Shown here piece by piece: positions 1-8,604 of a DNA stretch of 64,000 nt. Every line of letters begins with the position of its first letter. Within the stretch, counting starts at the first letter, position 1. A model generated the notes under the pieces. That model did no database searches, had not been told where the DNA came from, and saw only the letters and a list, made by a program, of their open reading frames with translations. Source of the DNA: Fidelibacterota bacterium (lineage in GTDB: Bacteria; Fidelibacterota; UBA8477; JABMPR01); the NCBI GenBank assembly GCA_016845065.1, contig JAERTG010000121.1:79264-143263 (forward strand), in the 5' to 3' direction. Both the position numbers and the translations under genes were made by a program.

Positions 1-877
1 GGTGCGAGCCCTTCATATCTGAATAAGAAGCGACTATATCGCCAGAATTGAGCACTGTGTATTTACTCATGCCAAAAACCCACTGGGGTAGTCCAAATTC
101 TACCTCTTTCTCGAGGACACATTTGATATAGGTGTCAGAATACTGATAGATATTCCACCATCCAGTCCGATCGGAAACAAAGTAAATCCTGCCATCAGGG
201 TCCCAAAGTGGCTGAAAGACAGACTCGTCCCGACCACCAGCAATCTTTTTAGTGCTGGCGATACTTCCGTCCACGTTCAAATCGGCGAGCATGAGTTGAG
301 TGCCATCCCAGGGCATGTTTGGATGATCCCATGTCAGGAACAGGAGTTGGTTCCCATCTGGACTGAGTTGTGGGTTGGAGTAGAAATCATGCCCGGCTGC
401 AATGTCCTTCATTTTGCCATTCTCGAGGGAGATACTCACGATGGTATTCTCAATTTTTTCAGGTTCAGAATGATCTTCACCTACTGCATACAGTAATCCC
501 CTGGTCGAGTCTAATATCATGTCTGCGAAACGAAATGCAGATTCGTGACTTATCTGTCTAGAGTCACCATTTTCGATGACTTCATATAGCTGTTGATCAG
601 AATTGTTAATATAGAAGCGACGGCCAGCAGCGCAGAGAAAGGCACCCCCACCATATTCATGGGTTCGGTTTCGAGCATCGCTAGAAGCGGATGTGATTTC
701 ACTAGTCTTACTATCGGTCCAGGTCATAAGAGCGGTTCGACCCTTCTCAGCCGGTCGTCCCTCGGTCCAAAAGACTGATTCGCTATCAATTTGAATTTGC
801 CCCAACCGTAAACTGTTCTGTACCAGCGACTTACCTGATATGGGTGATTTCCAGGATCCATATGGACTCTGTATCAT
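1..877 (-). CDS. S9-family (prolyl oligopeptidase) serine peptidase, N-terminal beta-propeller part, cut by window edge
   Basis: About 292 N-terminal residues are visible and the frame is still open at base 1, so the catalytic alpha/beta-hydrolase domain lies outside the window. The visible part is a beta-propeller: an SPDG blade motif is followed at about residues 183-192 by WDHPNMPWDG, and a GWWNIY segment lies near residue 238. Both are typical of bacterial dipeptidyl/acylaminoacyl-peptidases of family S9, in which the propeller gates peptide access to a Ser-Asp-His site. There is no signal peptide, so a cytoplasmic peptidase is likely. The ATG overlaps the stop of the upstream glycosyltransferase by one base (TAATG), which implies translational coupling. 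The family call is confident; the substrate cannot be told. Confidence 0.85.
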   Translation of the reverse strand, partial: MIQSPYGSWKSPISGKSLVQNSLRLGQIQIDSESVFWTEGRPAEKGRTALMTWTDSKTSEITSASSDARNRTHEYGGGAFLCAAGRRFYINNSDQQLYEVIENGDSRQISHESAFRFADMILDSTRGLLYAVGEDHSEPEKIENTIVSISLENGKMKDIAAGHDFYSNPQLSPDGNQLLFLTWDHPNMPWDGTQLMLADLNVDGSIASTKKIAGGRDESVFQPLWDPDGRIYFVSDRTGWWNIYQYSDTYIKCVLEKEVEFGLPQWVFGMSKYTVLNSGDIVASYSDMKGSH

Positions 878-2370
878 TATTCAACTCCCTTATAGTCTGT
901 ACACTGATATATATCAATTTTTCGAACCATTTGACCAAAATTTTCAATTCTAATGCTCCTCAGCTTCTTCACTTCGCTGAAATAGGGTGTGATTTTTTTT
1001 GATTTAAAACGATATTCGCGTCTGTCATCTACCACAAGCAAACCAGTTCTCCCCTTGAGATTCTCGTCTTTCAGCCAGATATCAAATTGAAGCGCATGCT
1101 TTCCGATAATATCCTGGGCGTATGTTCTGGGTTGACCTGGCATATAGAATTTCAATAGGGATGCGGCCTTGTAATTGGTGCTAAAGATAAAGGGTGATTC
1201 CCCTTCATTTCTTAAAGAATCCTGCACACTGTTGACATCATGCGCTGCTATTTTCCAACCACTCCAGGTATTCCCTTCTCCCAGGGGAACATCGGGAATA
1301 GCCACAACAGAGATACCAACGAGGAGAAATATGAGCGAGGAGAAAACACCGTTTCGCATACGATTAAACCTATTGGGAGTTTGGAAGAGATGATAAATCC
1401 CCAGGATTATGAGTGACCAATATGCTGGCGCCAGCCAATTCATTTTTACCAAACTACGGAAACTCACTGCAGTAAAAAATACTGAGGTGACTAAGCCACT
1501 GCTAAGCAATAGTAATAATTTGTCTTCCATCCCTCTGATGAGTTTGCGGCCATATCTAAACAGGGTAGCTATTACAACCACAAACAAATATGGGGATAGA
1601 ATGAAAAGCTGTGATCCTATCAACTCTCCAAAGTGTTTAACCTTCCAGTGTCCCATCCCAGAGGCACGTTGAGAACCTTGAAAAGCGAAGGAAATCCAGT
1701 CATGTTGTACATTCCAGATCAGTACAGGTGAGAAAACCAGTATTGCCAAAAGAACCCCCAGGTAAGGATGTGGAGTGAGGAGCCACTTTCTTTGATGGGT
1801 TGAAACTATGGTAAAAAGAAACACTGAAGGCACTAACATAACTCCTGAATATTTTCCTAACCAGGCCAGGCCCATGAACAAACCCGCTACATACCACCAA
1901 TTCGGGTTTTCTGTCTGAATCAGTTTCCACAATGCATAAATTGTTGCTGTCCAGCAAAAGAGTAGGGGCGTGTCTGGCGTGATGACAAATCCATATAGTT
2001 CGAATACGATTGAAGCATTGAGGGCAAGCAAAGTCCAGAAAGTTTGTCGTGAATTGCTGAACATTTCTTGAATCAATCGCGCCCAAATGACATTCATACC
2101 GAGATACCAGAGAACAGCTGCAAACTTGATTCCGAATATGGTTTGACCAAAAATAAGGGTTGTGATCCATATGCTGTAACTTGCTAAAGGAGGATGATCA
2201 AAGTAGGATAGTGCAAGATCTCGACTCCAACTCCAATAATAGGCTTCCTGTGGAGTCAGGGGTAAAAAAAGAGCCAGAAATAAGCGAAAGAATGTGAACC
2301 CTAAAATTACTTGCCAGCTTCTTGTAGGGATTCCTATGTAGCTTTCTTTCAAAGTGATCTTATCAGGCAT
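877..2370 (-). CDS. GT39-family (ArnT/PMT-like) membrane glycosyltransferase
   Basis: A 497-residue polytopic membrane protein with roughly ten hydrophobic segments. The first periplasmic loop holds QEAYYWSW at residues 41-48 and YFDHPP at 56-61, the acidic-residue signature of the dolichyl-phosphate-mannose mannosyltransferase/ArnT superfamily, which transfers a sugar from a polyprenyl-phosphate donor to protein or lipid A at the outer face of the inner membrane. The C-terminal 110 residues are a soluble, probably periplasmic domain. The donor and acceptor cannot be predicted. The downstream peptidase start overlaps its stop, while about 140 bases separate it from the gene upstream. The start is the ATG at 2370, with an AGGA about 8 bases before it. 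Confidence 0.85.
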   Translation of the reverse strand: MPDKITLKESYIGIPTRSWQVILGFTFFRLFLALFLPLTPQEAYYWSWSRDLALSYFDHPPLASYSIWITTLIFGQTIFGIKFAAVLWYLGMNVIWARLIQEMFSNSRQTFWTLLALNASIVFELYGFVITPDTPLLFCWTATIYALWKLIQTENPNWWYVAGLFMGLAWLGKYSGVMLVPSVFLFTIVSTHQRKWLLTPHPYLGVLLAILVFSPVLIWNVQHDWISFAFQGSQRASGMGHWKVKHFGELIGSQLFILSPYLFVVVIATLFRYGRKLIRGMEDKLLLLLSSGLVTSVFFTAVSFRSLVKMNWLAPAYWSLIILGIYHLFQTPNRFNRMRNGVFSSLIFLLVGISVVAIPDVPLGEGNTWSGWKIAAHDVNSVQDSLRNEGESPFIFSTNYKAASLLKFYMPGQPRTYAQDIIGKHALQFDIWLKDENLKGRTGLLVVDDRREYRFKSKKITPYFSEVKKLRSIRIENFGQMVRKIDIYQCTDYKGVE

Positions 2371-2479
2371 GGGGTATTTCCTATACTATACTGGATTGGC
2401 TTCAGGCTAGAAGATAGTAATACGCAATCGTATGTCGACTGATATTGTTTTTTCTGGGAGGTAAAAAGTAGTGGAAACT

Positions 2480-2497
2480 AACCCTTATAGAAGGGTT
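2480..2497 (-). terminator. Possible weak terminator or 3' hairpin
   Basis: Inverted repeat AACCCTT-atag-AAGGGTT, a 7-bp stem with a 4-nt loop, lies 13 bases past the stop of the small cysteine protein. No continuous U tract follows on the minus strand, so this is a weak terminator or an RNA-stabilising hairpin. Confidence 0.35.
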
Positions 2498-2509
2498 GGT
2501 CAGGAGGTT

Positions 2510-2809
2510 CTAGTCGCGACCACTATTATATTTTAGGCGTTCTACAACTATGTTTCGGTCAGATTTCCCCTTATAGGCTTCCTGTGAAACAATATCCTTC
2601 CGTCCGGGATACCCTGCCTTGGAGAGGGTAGTCAGTTGATCCTCATCATCGTCATTGGGGCAGAAAGCGCAGTGGGCATCTTCATCTTCATCCAAGTCAT
2701 GAGTGGCAGCACAAGAACTATGGACTTTATTCTCCCCGGTCATAATGAGTGCAATACTCATGATGAGCATGGCTCCACCAATTATTCCAATTGTGAGCAA
2801 TAATAACAT
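2510..2809 (-). CDS. Small membrane-anchored cysteine protein, NqrM-like
   Basis: About 99 residues. One N-terminal transmembrane helix (about residues 1-24) is followed by a short soluble part with a Ser-Ser-Cys just after the helix and a CAFC pair about 15 residues later, then a very acidic stretch and a basic tail. A single helix followed by a lone Cys and then CxxC resembles the NqrM/DUF539 family, which delivers iron to Na+-NQR, and related 'membrane or secreted' proteins of Bacteroidota. The resemblance is by eye only, and no nqr gene is present in the window. I chose the ATG at 2809 because AAAGG sits about 7 bases upstream; the TTG at 2815 would abut that site. It follows the SUI1 gene by two bases, so the pair is co-transcribed. 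Confidence 0.55.
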   Translation of the reverse strand: MLLLLTIGIIGGAMLIMSIALIMTGENKVHSSCAATHDLDEDEDAHCAFCPNDDDEDQLTTLSKAGYPGRKDIVSQEAYKGKSDRNIVVERLKYNSGRD

Positions 2810-2811
2810 CG

Positions 2812-3126
2812 TCAACCTTTTACTTCGTAACCTTCATCGCTCAAGTATACACGAAAACGGTCCCGATGTTCACCCTGGATTTCAATTTTCTCGTTTTTTG
2901 TCGTCCCACCGGCACTTACTAGGTTTTTTAACTGTTTTGCCAGTGCCTTCATATCTGGAACACCTTCCATGTCATACAAGATAGTGATTGGTTTGCCTCT
3001 ACGTTTTTCCATGCGTAAACGCACAATCCTACTACCACTCATCTGTTTACTTGATGAATGATCGTCGGCTGCATTGAAGCTCCAGCCTTCACCTACACTG
3101 ATTCTTTTGGATTTCTTCCTTGCCAT
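2812..3126 (-). CDS. SUI1-domain translation factor (YciH/eIF1-like)
   Basis: 104 residues. The C-terminal ~70 residues form an SUI1/eIF1 fold: a basic strand (RKGKPITI-type), then an LAKQLKNLVSAGGT segment and a final QGEHRDRFRVYL strand, which match the conserved core of YciH proteins. The N-terminal 35 residues are short and basic, as in bacterial members. eIF1 monitors start-codon selection; bacterial homologues bind the 30S subunit, but their role is poorly defined. The gene is followed within two bases by the small membrane cysteine protein. A terminator for the upstream gene lies before it, so it probably has its own promoter. Confidence 0.85.
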   Translation of the reverse strand: MARKKSKRISVGEGWSFNAADDHSSSKQMSGSRIVRLRMEKRRGKPITILYDMEGVPDMKALAKQLKNLVSAGGTTKNEKIEIQGEHRDRFRVYLSDEGYEVKG

Positions 3127-3160
3127 ACCTCAATAATCTATTCCTCGGTGTTCGGATTGA

Positions 3161-3196
3161 AACAAAAAGTCCCATCTGTTTCCAGACGGGACTTTA
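3161..3196 (-). terminator. Rho-independent terminator
   Basis: A 13-position stem (AAAGTCCCGTCTG on the minus strand against CAGATGGGACTTT, one mismatch) with a GAAA loop is followed by TTTTTG. It lies about 50 bases after the stop of the cyclic-diphosphoglycerate-synthetase homologue and ends its transcript. Confidence 0.9.
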
Positions 3197-3246
3197 ATTG
3201 TCTGAGGCATGAAAGTGTTAAACTTTCATCCCTCTAAACCAGAGAT

Positions 3247-4602
3247 TTATGCCTGGTTCTTTTTTACAGCCGCTTCCATTTCCTTGAGAACTTCTGGATT
3301 AAGAATTGAAGCCAGTGTAGGTTTCCCAATTTCCTGCAGTTTATAGGTTACCCGCACGGAAGGTTTTTCGATATTGATGATGCGTCTCAGATCAATGGGT
3401 GTACCAATAATCACGGCTTCACATTCAACCTGATTAATGGTGGTTTCAAGATCTTTCATTTGCTCATCACCATAGCCCATGGCTGGCAATATTTGACCAA
3501 TATCGGGGTATTTCTCGAAGGTTTCTGAAAGTTTGCCAACAGTCCAGGCTCTTGGATCAACCAGACTCTCTGCACCGTATTTCTCAGCCGCTACAACACC
3601 TGCGCCATATTGCATCTCTCCATGGGTCAAGGTTGGACCATCTTCGACGACCAGTACTTTTTTACCATAAATAACATCCTCGTCATCTACCGATACTGGT
3701 GATGCGGCATCCACCACGATGGCTTCTGGATTCACAATCCGGATATTTTCTCGGACTGTAGCAATATCATCAATATCAGCAGTATCAATTTTATTGATAA
3801 CGATAACATCTGCCATGAGGAGGTTAGTTTCACCAGGATAATAGGTTAATTCATGACCTGCTCGATGTGGGTCTACAACTGTAATCATAATGTCAGGCAT
3901 GTAAAACGGCATATCATTGTTCCCGCCATCCCAGACAATAATATCAGCTTCTTTTTCTGCTTCCCTCAGAATGGCTTCATAATCAACACCAGCATAAACA
4001 ACCGTATTGTTCATGATGTGTGGTTCATATTCTTCCATTTCTTCTATTGTACAATCATGGTTCTTAAGATCAGTCAATTCAGCAAAGCGTTGCACTTTTT
4101 GTTTTACGAGATCTCCATATGGCATGGGGTGACGGATGGCAACAACCTTTTTACCCTGGGCCGTGAGGTGGTCACAAACAGCGCGGGTAGTCTGACTTTT
4201 ACCACAGCCTGTTCTGGCTGCACATATAGCAACCACAGGTTTGGTGCTTGGAATCATGGTTGACTTTGCGCCCATTAATCGAAAATCTGCACCTGCATAG
4301 TTCACAATAGCTGCCTTCGACATGACATAGTCGTATGGTAGATCACTATAGGAAAATACAACTTCGTCAACATCAAGATCATAAATCAGATCTTCTAACT
4401 CCTCTTCATCATGAATGGAGATTCCCTCTGGGTAAAGACTACCAGCTAATTCAGCAGGATATTTCCTGCCGTCAATATCTGGAATCTGCGTAGCTGTGAA
4501 TGCCACCACTTCGTAATCTTCATTTTCTCGGAAGAAAACATTAAAATTATGAAAATCGCGCCCGGCAGCGCCCATGATCAATACTTTAACTCGATCGCTC
4601 AT
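3247..4602 (-). CDS. Cyclic 2,3-diphosphoglycerate synthetase homologue (P-loop NTPase)
   Basis: 451 residues. The N-terminal ~110 residues form a Rossmann-like domain starting VLIMGAAGRDFHNFN. A P-loop TGCGKSQT at residues 131-138 opens a GTPase/SIMIBI-type domain, with DGGNND and a VINKID motif further on. This architecture belongs to cyclic 2,3-diphosphoglycerate synthetases, which in methanogenic archaea cyclise 2,3-bisphosphoglycerate with ATP. Bacterial homologues are common but their product is not established, so the archaeal function is only a family inference. AAAGGAG precedes the ATG by about 6 bases. It stands alone between a promoter-like region upstream and a clear terminator downstream. 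Confidence 0.8.
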   Translation of the reverse strand: MSDRVKVLIMGAAGRDFHNFNVFFRENEDYEVVAFTATQIPDIDGRKYPAELAGSLYPEGISIHDEEELEDLIYDLDVDEVVFSYSDLPYDYVMSKAAIVNYAGADFRLMGAKSTMIPSTKPVVAICAARTGCGKSQTTRAVCDHLTAQGKKVVAIRHPMPYGDLVKQKVQRFAELTDLKNHDCTIEEMEEYEPHIMNNTVVYAGVDYEAILREAEKEADIIVWDGGNNDMPFYMPDIMITVVDPHRAGHELTYYPGETNLLMADVIVINKIDTADIDDIATVRENIRIVNPEAIVVDAASPVSVDDEDVIYGKKVLVVEDGPTLTHGEMQYGAGVVAAEKYGAESLVDPRAWTVGKLSETFEKYPDIGQILPAMGYGDEQMKDLETTINQVECEAVIIGTPIDLRRIINIEKPSVRVTYKLQEIGKPTLASILNPEVLKEMEAAVKKNQA

Positions 4603-4671
4603 TGTATCTCCTTTATGTAATAATTTCTAATTTCAACTAAAAGTTACATCACGGATCAATGCAAAATTCTC

Positions 4672-4706
4672 GCCAATGTTGGCAAGTTTGTAATGCAAAT
4701 ATTATA
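4672..4706 (-). promoter_or_regulatory. Candidate promoter with palindromic operator upstream of the cDPGS homologue
   Basis: On the minus strand a perfect -10 hexamer TATAAT occupies 4706-4701, without a good -35. An inverted repeat GCCAA-TG-TTGGC lies at 4672-4683, about 11-22 bases past the expected start of transcription, a usual position for a repressor site. Both are seen directly; the regulatory role is inferred. Confidence 0.35.
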
Positions 4707-4774
4707 ATCCTATTTATTAATATGTATAGAGAATGTTAGGCATTGATCAAGCCATCCATTCAGAAAACAAGTAT

Positions 4775-5827
4775 CTAGTAATTGTCTTTACTACCGGGGA
4801 CATTTGGGAAAAGAGCACCTTCCTCTCGATAGGCGAAGTTTGCTAACTCAGGATCCTTTTCCAACTCTTCGATTATTTTTGAAATCTCACCTTCCATATA
4901 GGCAAATTCCATATGTCGATAGAGTCGCTTTCTGTATTCTGAAGCACCTGGGAATCCCTTGAGATACCAGCTCAGATGTTTCTTGATGTAATTGGTTGCC
5001 CGGTTGTCGCCCATGGCTAATGCCTCAAGATATAGATGGCGATGACATAATTTCACACGATCAATCAATCGTACTGCCTCAGGAAGGGTTCCAGTCTCTA
5101 AATATTCATTGATCTCACGAAATATCCAGGGATTCCCTAATGCTCTACGACCAATCATCACACCGTCACACCCGGTTTCATCAATCATGCGCTTTGCATC
5201 CGCTGCGCTCTTTATGTCCCCGTTACCAATAAGAGGAATACTGATAGCTTTGCGTGTTTCAGCGATTAAGCTCCAATCCGCCTCACCTGTGTACAATTGC
5301 TTGGTAGTTCTGGGGTGCAGGGTGAGTGCCTTTATACCAGCTTCCTCGAGTGCTGCCGCTGCTACTGGTGCCACAATACACCCTTGGTTCCATCCTGATC
5401 GTATTTTGGCCGTCACTGGTATGGAAACAGCTTCCACAACGGCTCTGGCCACATCATCCATGAGAGGTAGATCCTTAAGAATAGCCGATCCAGCTCCCCT
5501 TTTGGTGACTTTTGGAACAGGACATCCAAAGTTCAGATCAATGATGTCGGGTTTAACCACATCTTCTATATATCTGGCACTCTGAGCTAGAACTTCTGGT
5601 GTTTCACCAAAAATCTGGACCCCGAGAGGTCGTTCAGATTCAGTGAACTTCATCATATCCAAGGTTTTCTGATTCTCTCGGATAATGCCATTAGCAGAAA
5701 CAAATTCTGTATAGACCAGACCCGCTCCCTGTTCTTTGCATAGCACTCGAAATGGATGACCCGTCACTCCTGCCATGGGAGCGAGCAGGGCTTTGGATTT
5801 CAATTGTATGGGTCCAATCTTAAACAT
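4775..5827 (-). CDS. dusB: tRNA-dihydrouridine synthase, DusB type
   Basis: 350 residues, a normal length. An FMN-binding TIM barrel opens with LLAPMAGVTGHPFR. The catalytic cysteine is C102 in NFGCPVPK, with the KRGAGSA loop just after it. LHPRTTKQLY and GNGDI mark the later barrel strands that hold tRNA and phosphate, and a C-terminal helical domain follows. The enzyme reduces specific uridines in the tRNA D-loop to dihydrouridine with NADPH and FMN. DusB rather than DusA or DusC is chosen from the overall motif set. It is separated from the mttB-like gene by 76 bases and probably shares its transcript. Confidence 0.92.
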   Translation of the reverse strand: MFKIGPIQLKSKALLAPMAGVTGHPFRVLCKEQGAGLVYTEFVSANGIIRENQKTLDMMKFTESERPLGVQIFGETPEVLAQSARYIEDVVKPDIIDLNFGCPVPKVTKRGAGSAILKDLPLMDDVARAVVEAVSIPVTAKIRSGWNQGCIVAPVAAAALEEAGIKALTLHPRTTKQLYTGEADWSLIAETRKAISIPLIGNGDIKSAADAKRMIDETGCDGVMIGRRALGNPWIFREINEYLETGTLPEAVRLIDRVKLCHRHLYLEALAMGDNRATNYIKKHLSWYLKGFPGASEYRKRLYRHMEFAYMEGEISKIIEELEKDPELANFAYREEGALFPNVPGSKDNY

Positions 5828-5903
5828 CTCAGAACATGTTATTCAGCAGGCTTGCTGACAACAAATAAATTTGGATGATGTCTTGGAAAATATGAGGGAC
5901 GAA

Positions 5904-7331
5904 TCAGTGAGAAAGTTTCTTAATAAACGCTTCACCCTTGCTTAAGATTGAATCGTGGTCATCTGGTACTGAGAGCTTATTCATTACATTCATGGTATAC
6001 TCTCTTAACCTGCTCAATGCATCAGGTGAGAACTCAGTTTGCCATTTATTTAATGAGTAGCCCGGCCAAATCTGACTATGTTGTTCATGGACGCTTCGGT
6101 AGTGGGCCAGGGTAGCTTCAGACAACAGGAAACTTCCACCGGGTCCCACGGAATGTATATCCTTCAATGGGTCATTATTGTCATCCATTTCAAACCCATT
6201 GGCAAATTGCCTTACCTGCCGAATGATTTCATCGGCGTAAACCACTGTGGTGGGCGAAAAAGCCTGTGAATCAAAATTACCACCTACAAAAGGAGCCAAT
6301 CCTACCTTTCCAATGGAATTTGTGAGATGGTTTATCCATAGGGTACCGCTGGCCAACAGATCGGGTCCCCATCCAGTCCCACTGCCAGATGTTCCGGCAT
6401 GCGGGAGTTTGTAGTAATCCATCATCTCAGCACAAGCAAGGTTTACCAGCATGGTTTGGGATGTGTAGGCGGAAATCATATTCTGCATTTCAAATACAGA
6501 AGGTAGACTTCCCAAAATGACTGGCGTCCCCGGCTTAACTAATTGAGAAAATACAAGACCCGCCAACAATTCAGCATTGAGCATAACAAGGGTGCCCTCT
6601 GCAGTGATGGGTGCTGTCGCTCCCGACATCCCATAACTGGAGAAAATAAACGGTAAATCCCGATCGATGGTTGAGAATATTTTATCAGTTGTGTCCTCAT
6701 TCAAAACCAGCGGTGTAATTGGATTGAAATAGGGGAGCACAAATGGATCCTGAGCAAGATCACCATGAAGATGCTCCAACATCCGAAGGGTTTGTTCAAA
6801 TTGTCGTGGTTCGGATATGAGAATAATGATTGGTTTGCTCGTGTTCGCCATCATCTCAAGAGCGGCTGTCACCTCTCCCACTTTTGAGTTGTCGTTCTGG
6901 ATCACGCCAGGAGTTGAGACAAGATCAAACTGGGAAAGCGTGTTACCCAGAGCTGTGGCAAGCTCAACATGATTCCTTAAAAATGGAGTTGCCGCATCAT
7001 TTTCAGCATTTTGGTACCAGGAGTTGGTTACTCCGATCCCATATATTGTTCCAGTTTGCTGCTGTCCTCCCAATGAGAAGGCCAGGCTTTTATCTCTTCT
7101 GTAAACATTGATTTTTGGTGGTGCGGAATGGAGAGCCTGCTCTACCAATTCGTCGGGAATTCGAATTAGATCCCCATCAATTGCTCCACCTAAAGCTTTT
7201 GAGAAGACGGCTCTAGCCCGTCCGGAGTCTACCCGTATCCCCGTATGGGACAGTACTTTAAGGGAATCCTGATGAATTTTCAGGATTTGATCCTGATCGA
7301 GTATTGCTATTTTGGGTTGTATACTGTTCAT
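5904..7331 (-). CDS. Trimethylamine-methyltransferase (MttB) superfamily protein, non-pyrrolysine
   Basis: 475 residues, aligning in kind with the MttB superfamily TIM barrel: the N-terminal HQDSLKVLSHTGIRVDS segment and the glycine-rich GTSGSGTGWGPD and GPGGSFL stretches are typical. No in-frame UAG interrupts the frame, so this is a non-Pyl member. Characterised non-Pyl members demethylate glycine betaine, proline betaine or carnitine and pass the methyl group to a corrinoid protein. No corrinoid protein, activase or methyltransferase partner lies nearby, so the substrate is open and a partner must be encoded elsewhere. It is flanked by rsgA (51 bases upstream) and dusB. Confidence 0.85.
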   Translation of the reverse strand: MNSIQPKIAILDQDQILKIHQDSLKVLSHTGIRVDSGRARAVFSKALGGAIDGDLIRIPDELVEQALHSAPPKINVYRRDKSLAFSLGGQQQTGTIYGIGVTNSWYQNAENDAATPFLRNHVELATALGNTLSQFDLVSTPGVIQNDNSKVGEVTAALEMMANTSKPIIILISEPRQFEQTLRMLEHLHGDLAQDPFVLPYFNPITPLVLNEDTTDKIFSTIDRDLPFIFSSYGMSGATAPITAEGTLVMLNAELLAGLVFSQLVKPGTPVILGSLPSVFEMQNMISAYTSQTMLVNLACAEMMDYYKLPHAGTSGSGTGWGPDLLASGTLWINHLTNSIGKVGLAPFVGGNFDSQAFSPTTVVYADEIIRQVRQFANGFEMDDNNDPLKDIHSVGPGGSFLLSEATLAHYRSVHEQHSQIWPGYSLNKWQTEFSPDALSRLREYTMNVMNKLSVPDDHDSILSKGEAFIKKLSH

Positions 7332-7382
7332 GGATTCAAGTCTTGATTGAAAATAGGGTTATTTTAAACTACGGATGACAAC

Positions 7383-8465
7383 CTATCTTCTTTTTTTGCC
7401 TTTGTGCTCTCGGGCATAACGTCTTTGTTCTTTGCTTACGGCTCTCCACCTCTCCTTTTCAGCCCGTTCTGCTCCGGCATCCACTTTCCGTTCCAGATAG
7501 GAGAGTTCCTTTTTCAACTTTTTGTAATTATTAATTCTTTCCTCGGATAGATCGCCACTTTCCACGGCAGCATTTACAGCACAACCAGGTTCAGTATCAT
7601 GTGAACAATCAGAAAACTTGCACTCCACTGCAATCTCGTCGATGTCTGAGAAACTTTTATCAAGGTTGTCGTCCGGACGCCAGAGCTGAAGCTCGCGCAT
7701 CCCGGGAGTGTCGATCAAGAGACCACCATTTGGTAGAAATATCAGTTCACGATGAGTAGTTGTATGCCGACCTTTACCGTCCTTTTCTCGCACAGAGGCT
7801 GTATGAAGGAGCTCATGTCCTACAAAGTGATTAATAAGCGTGGATTTGCCAACCCCTGAGGAACCTAACAGGGCGATTGTCTGGCCGGGAGAGATATACT
7901 TTCTCAGATCACTCAAACCCACCTCGGCTTTGGCACTAACGGAGTAGATGGGCACATTCTGAATCCTTTGCTGAAGTGAATCTATGATAGGTTCTGTAGA
8001 ATCTACGAGATCAGACTTAGCCAGGATAATCACTGGTTTTGCTCCACTTTCGACAACGAGGGCAACATACCTTTCCAATCGAGCTGGATTTAGGTCAGCC
8101 CCAAATGTTGATACTATCCATACTGTATCCAGGTTGGTCGCCATGACTTGTTCATTGGAATTCTTTCCGGCTACCTTGCGGGAAAACGTAGATTTTCGCG
8201 GCAAGACACAACGGATAGTTGCTTTCCCTCTGGCATCTGTATCATCCACAACCACCCAGTCCCCTACAGCAGGCAATTCTGTTTGCTTGAAGGGTGCATG
8301 ATATAGTCTTCCAGCTGCCTTAGCAGACATATCATGAGCTCCTGTATGAACCTTGTATTCACTTCGATGCTCGGAAATAACGCGTGCGGGAATTCCTCTG
8401 CCATCCTCTGCAAATGCTAACTTATCAGCCCAGGATTCATCCCATCCATAGTCTTCAAGACTCAT
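7383..8465 (-). CDS. rsgA: Ribosome small-subunit-dependent GTPase RsgA
   Basis: 360 residues with the circularly permuted GTPase order: an N-terminal OB fold, then G4 (AKSD at 149-152), then G1 (GSSGVGKST at 201-209) and G3 (DTPG at 252-255). A C-terminal zinc knuckle follows with C282, C287, H289 and C295. RsgA acts in late 30S maturation and checks the decoding centre. The C-terminal ~45 residues are strongly basic (ending EHKGKKRR) and may add rRNA contacts. Family assignment is firm. Confidence 0.95.
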   Translation of the reverse strand: MSLEDYGWDESWADKLAFAEDGRGIPARVISEHRSEYKVHTGAHDMSAKAAGRLYHAPFKQTELPAVGDWVVVDDTDARGKATIRCVLPRKSTFSRKVAGKNSNEQVMATNLDTVWIVSTFGADLNPARLERYVALVVESGAKPVIILAKSDLVDSTEPIIDSLQQRIQNVPIYSVSAKAEVGLSDLRKYISPGQTIALLGSSGVGKSTLINHFVGHELLHTASVREKDGKGRHTTTHRELIFLPNGGLLIDTPGMRELQLWRPDDNLDKSFSDIDEIAVECKFSDCSHDTEPGCAVNAAVESGDLSEERINNYKKLKKELSYLERKVDAGAERAEKERWRAVSKEQRRYAREHKGKKRR

Positions 8466-8604
8466 TTATCCGGTCCCGTATTTAATCATACTTTCATTTG
8501 ACGATTTCATTTTTTTGGTAAATCCTCGTATTAGTCTTAATTCTAAGCGAGATGTCGTGTAGAACCAGAAATAAAATCCTGAGATGACCAGAGGCATTGA
8601 TGTC

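Noticed and set aside
5822..5906. TGA at the end of the MttB-like gene as a second selenocysteine codon
   Set aside because: The frame beyond it runs only about 22 codons with no Cys-like context, the protein already has full length and no SECIS-like hairpin was found.
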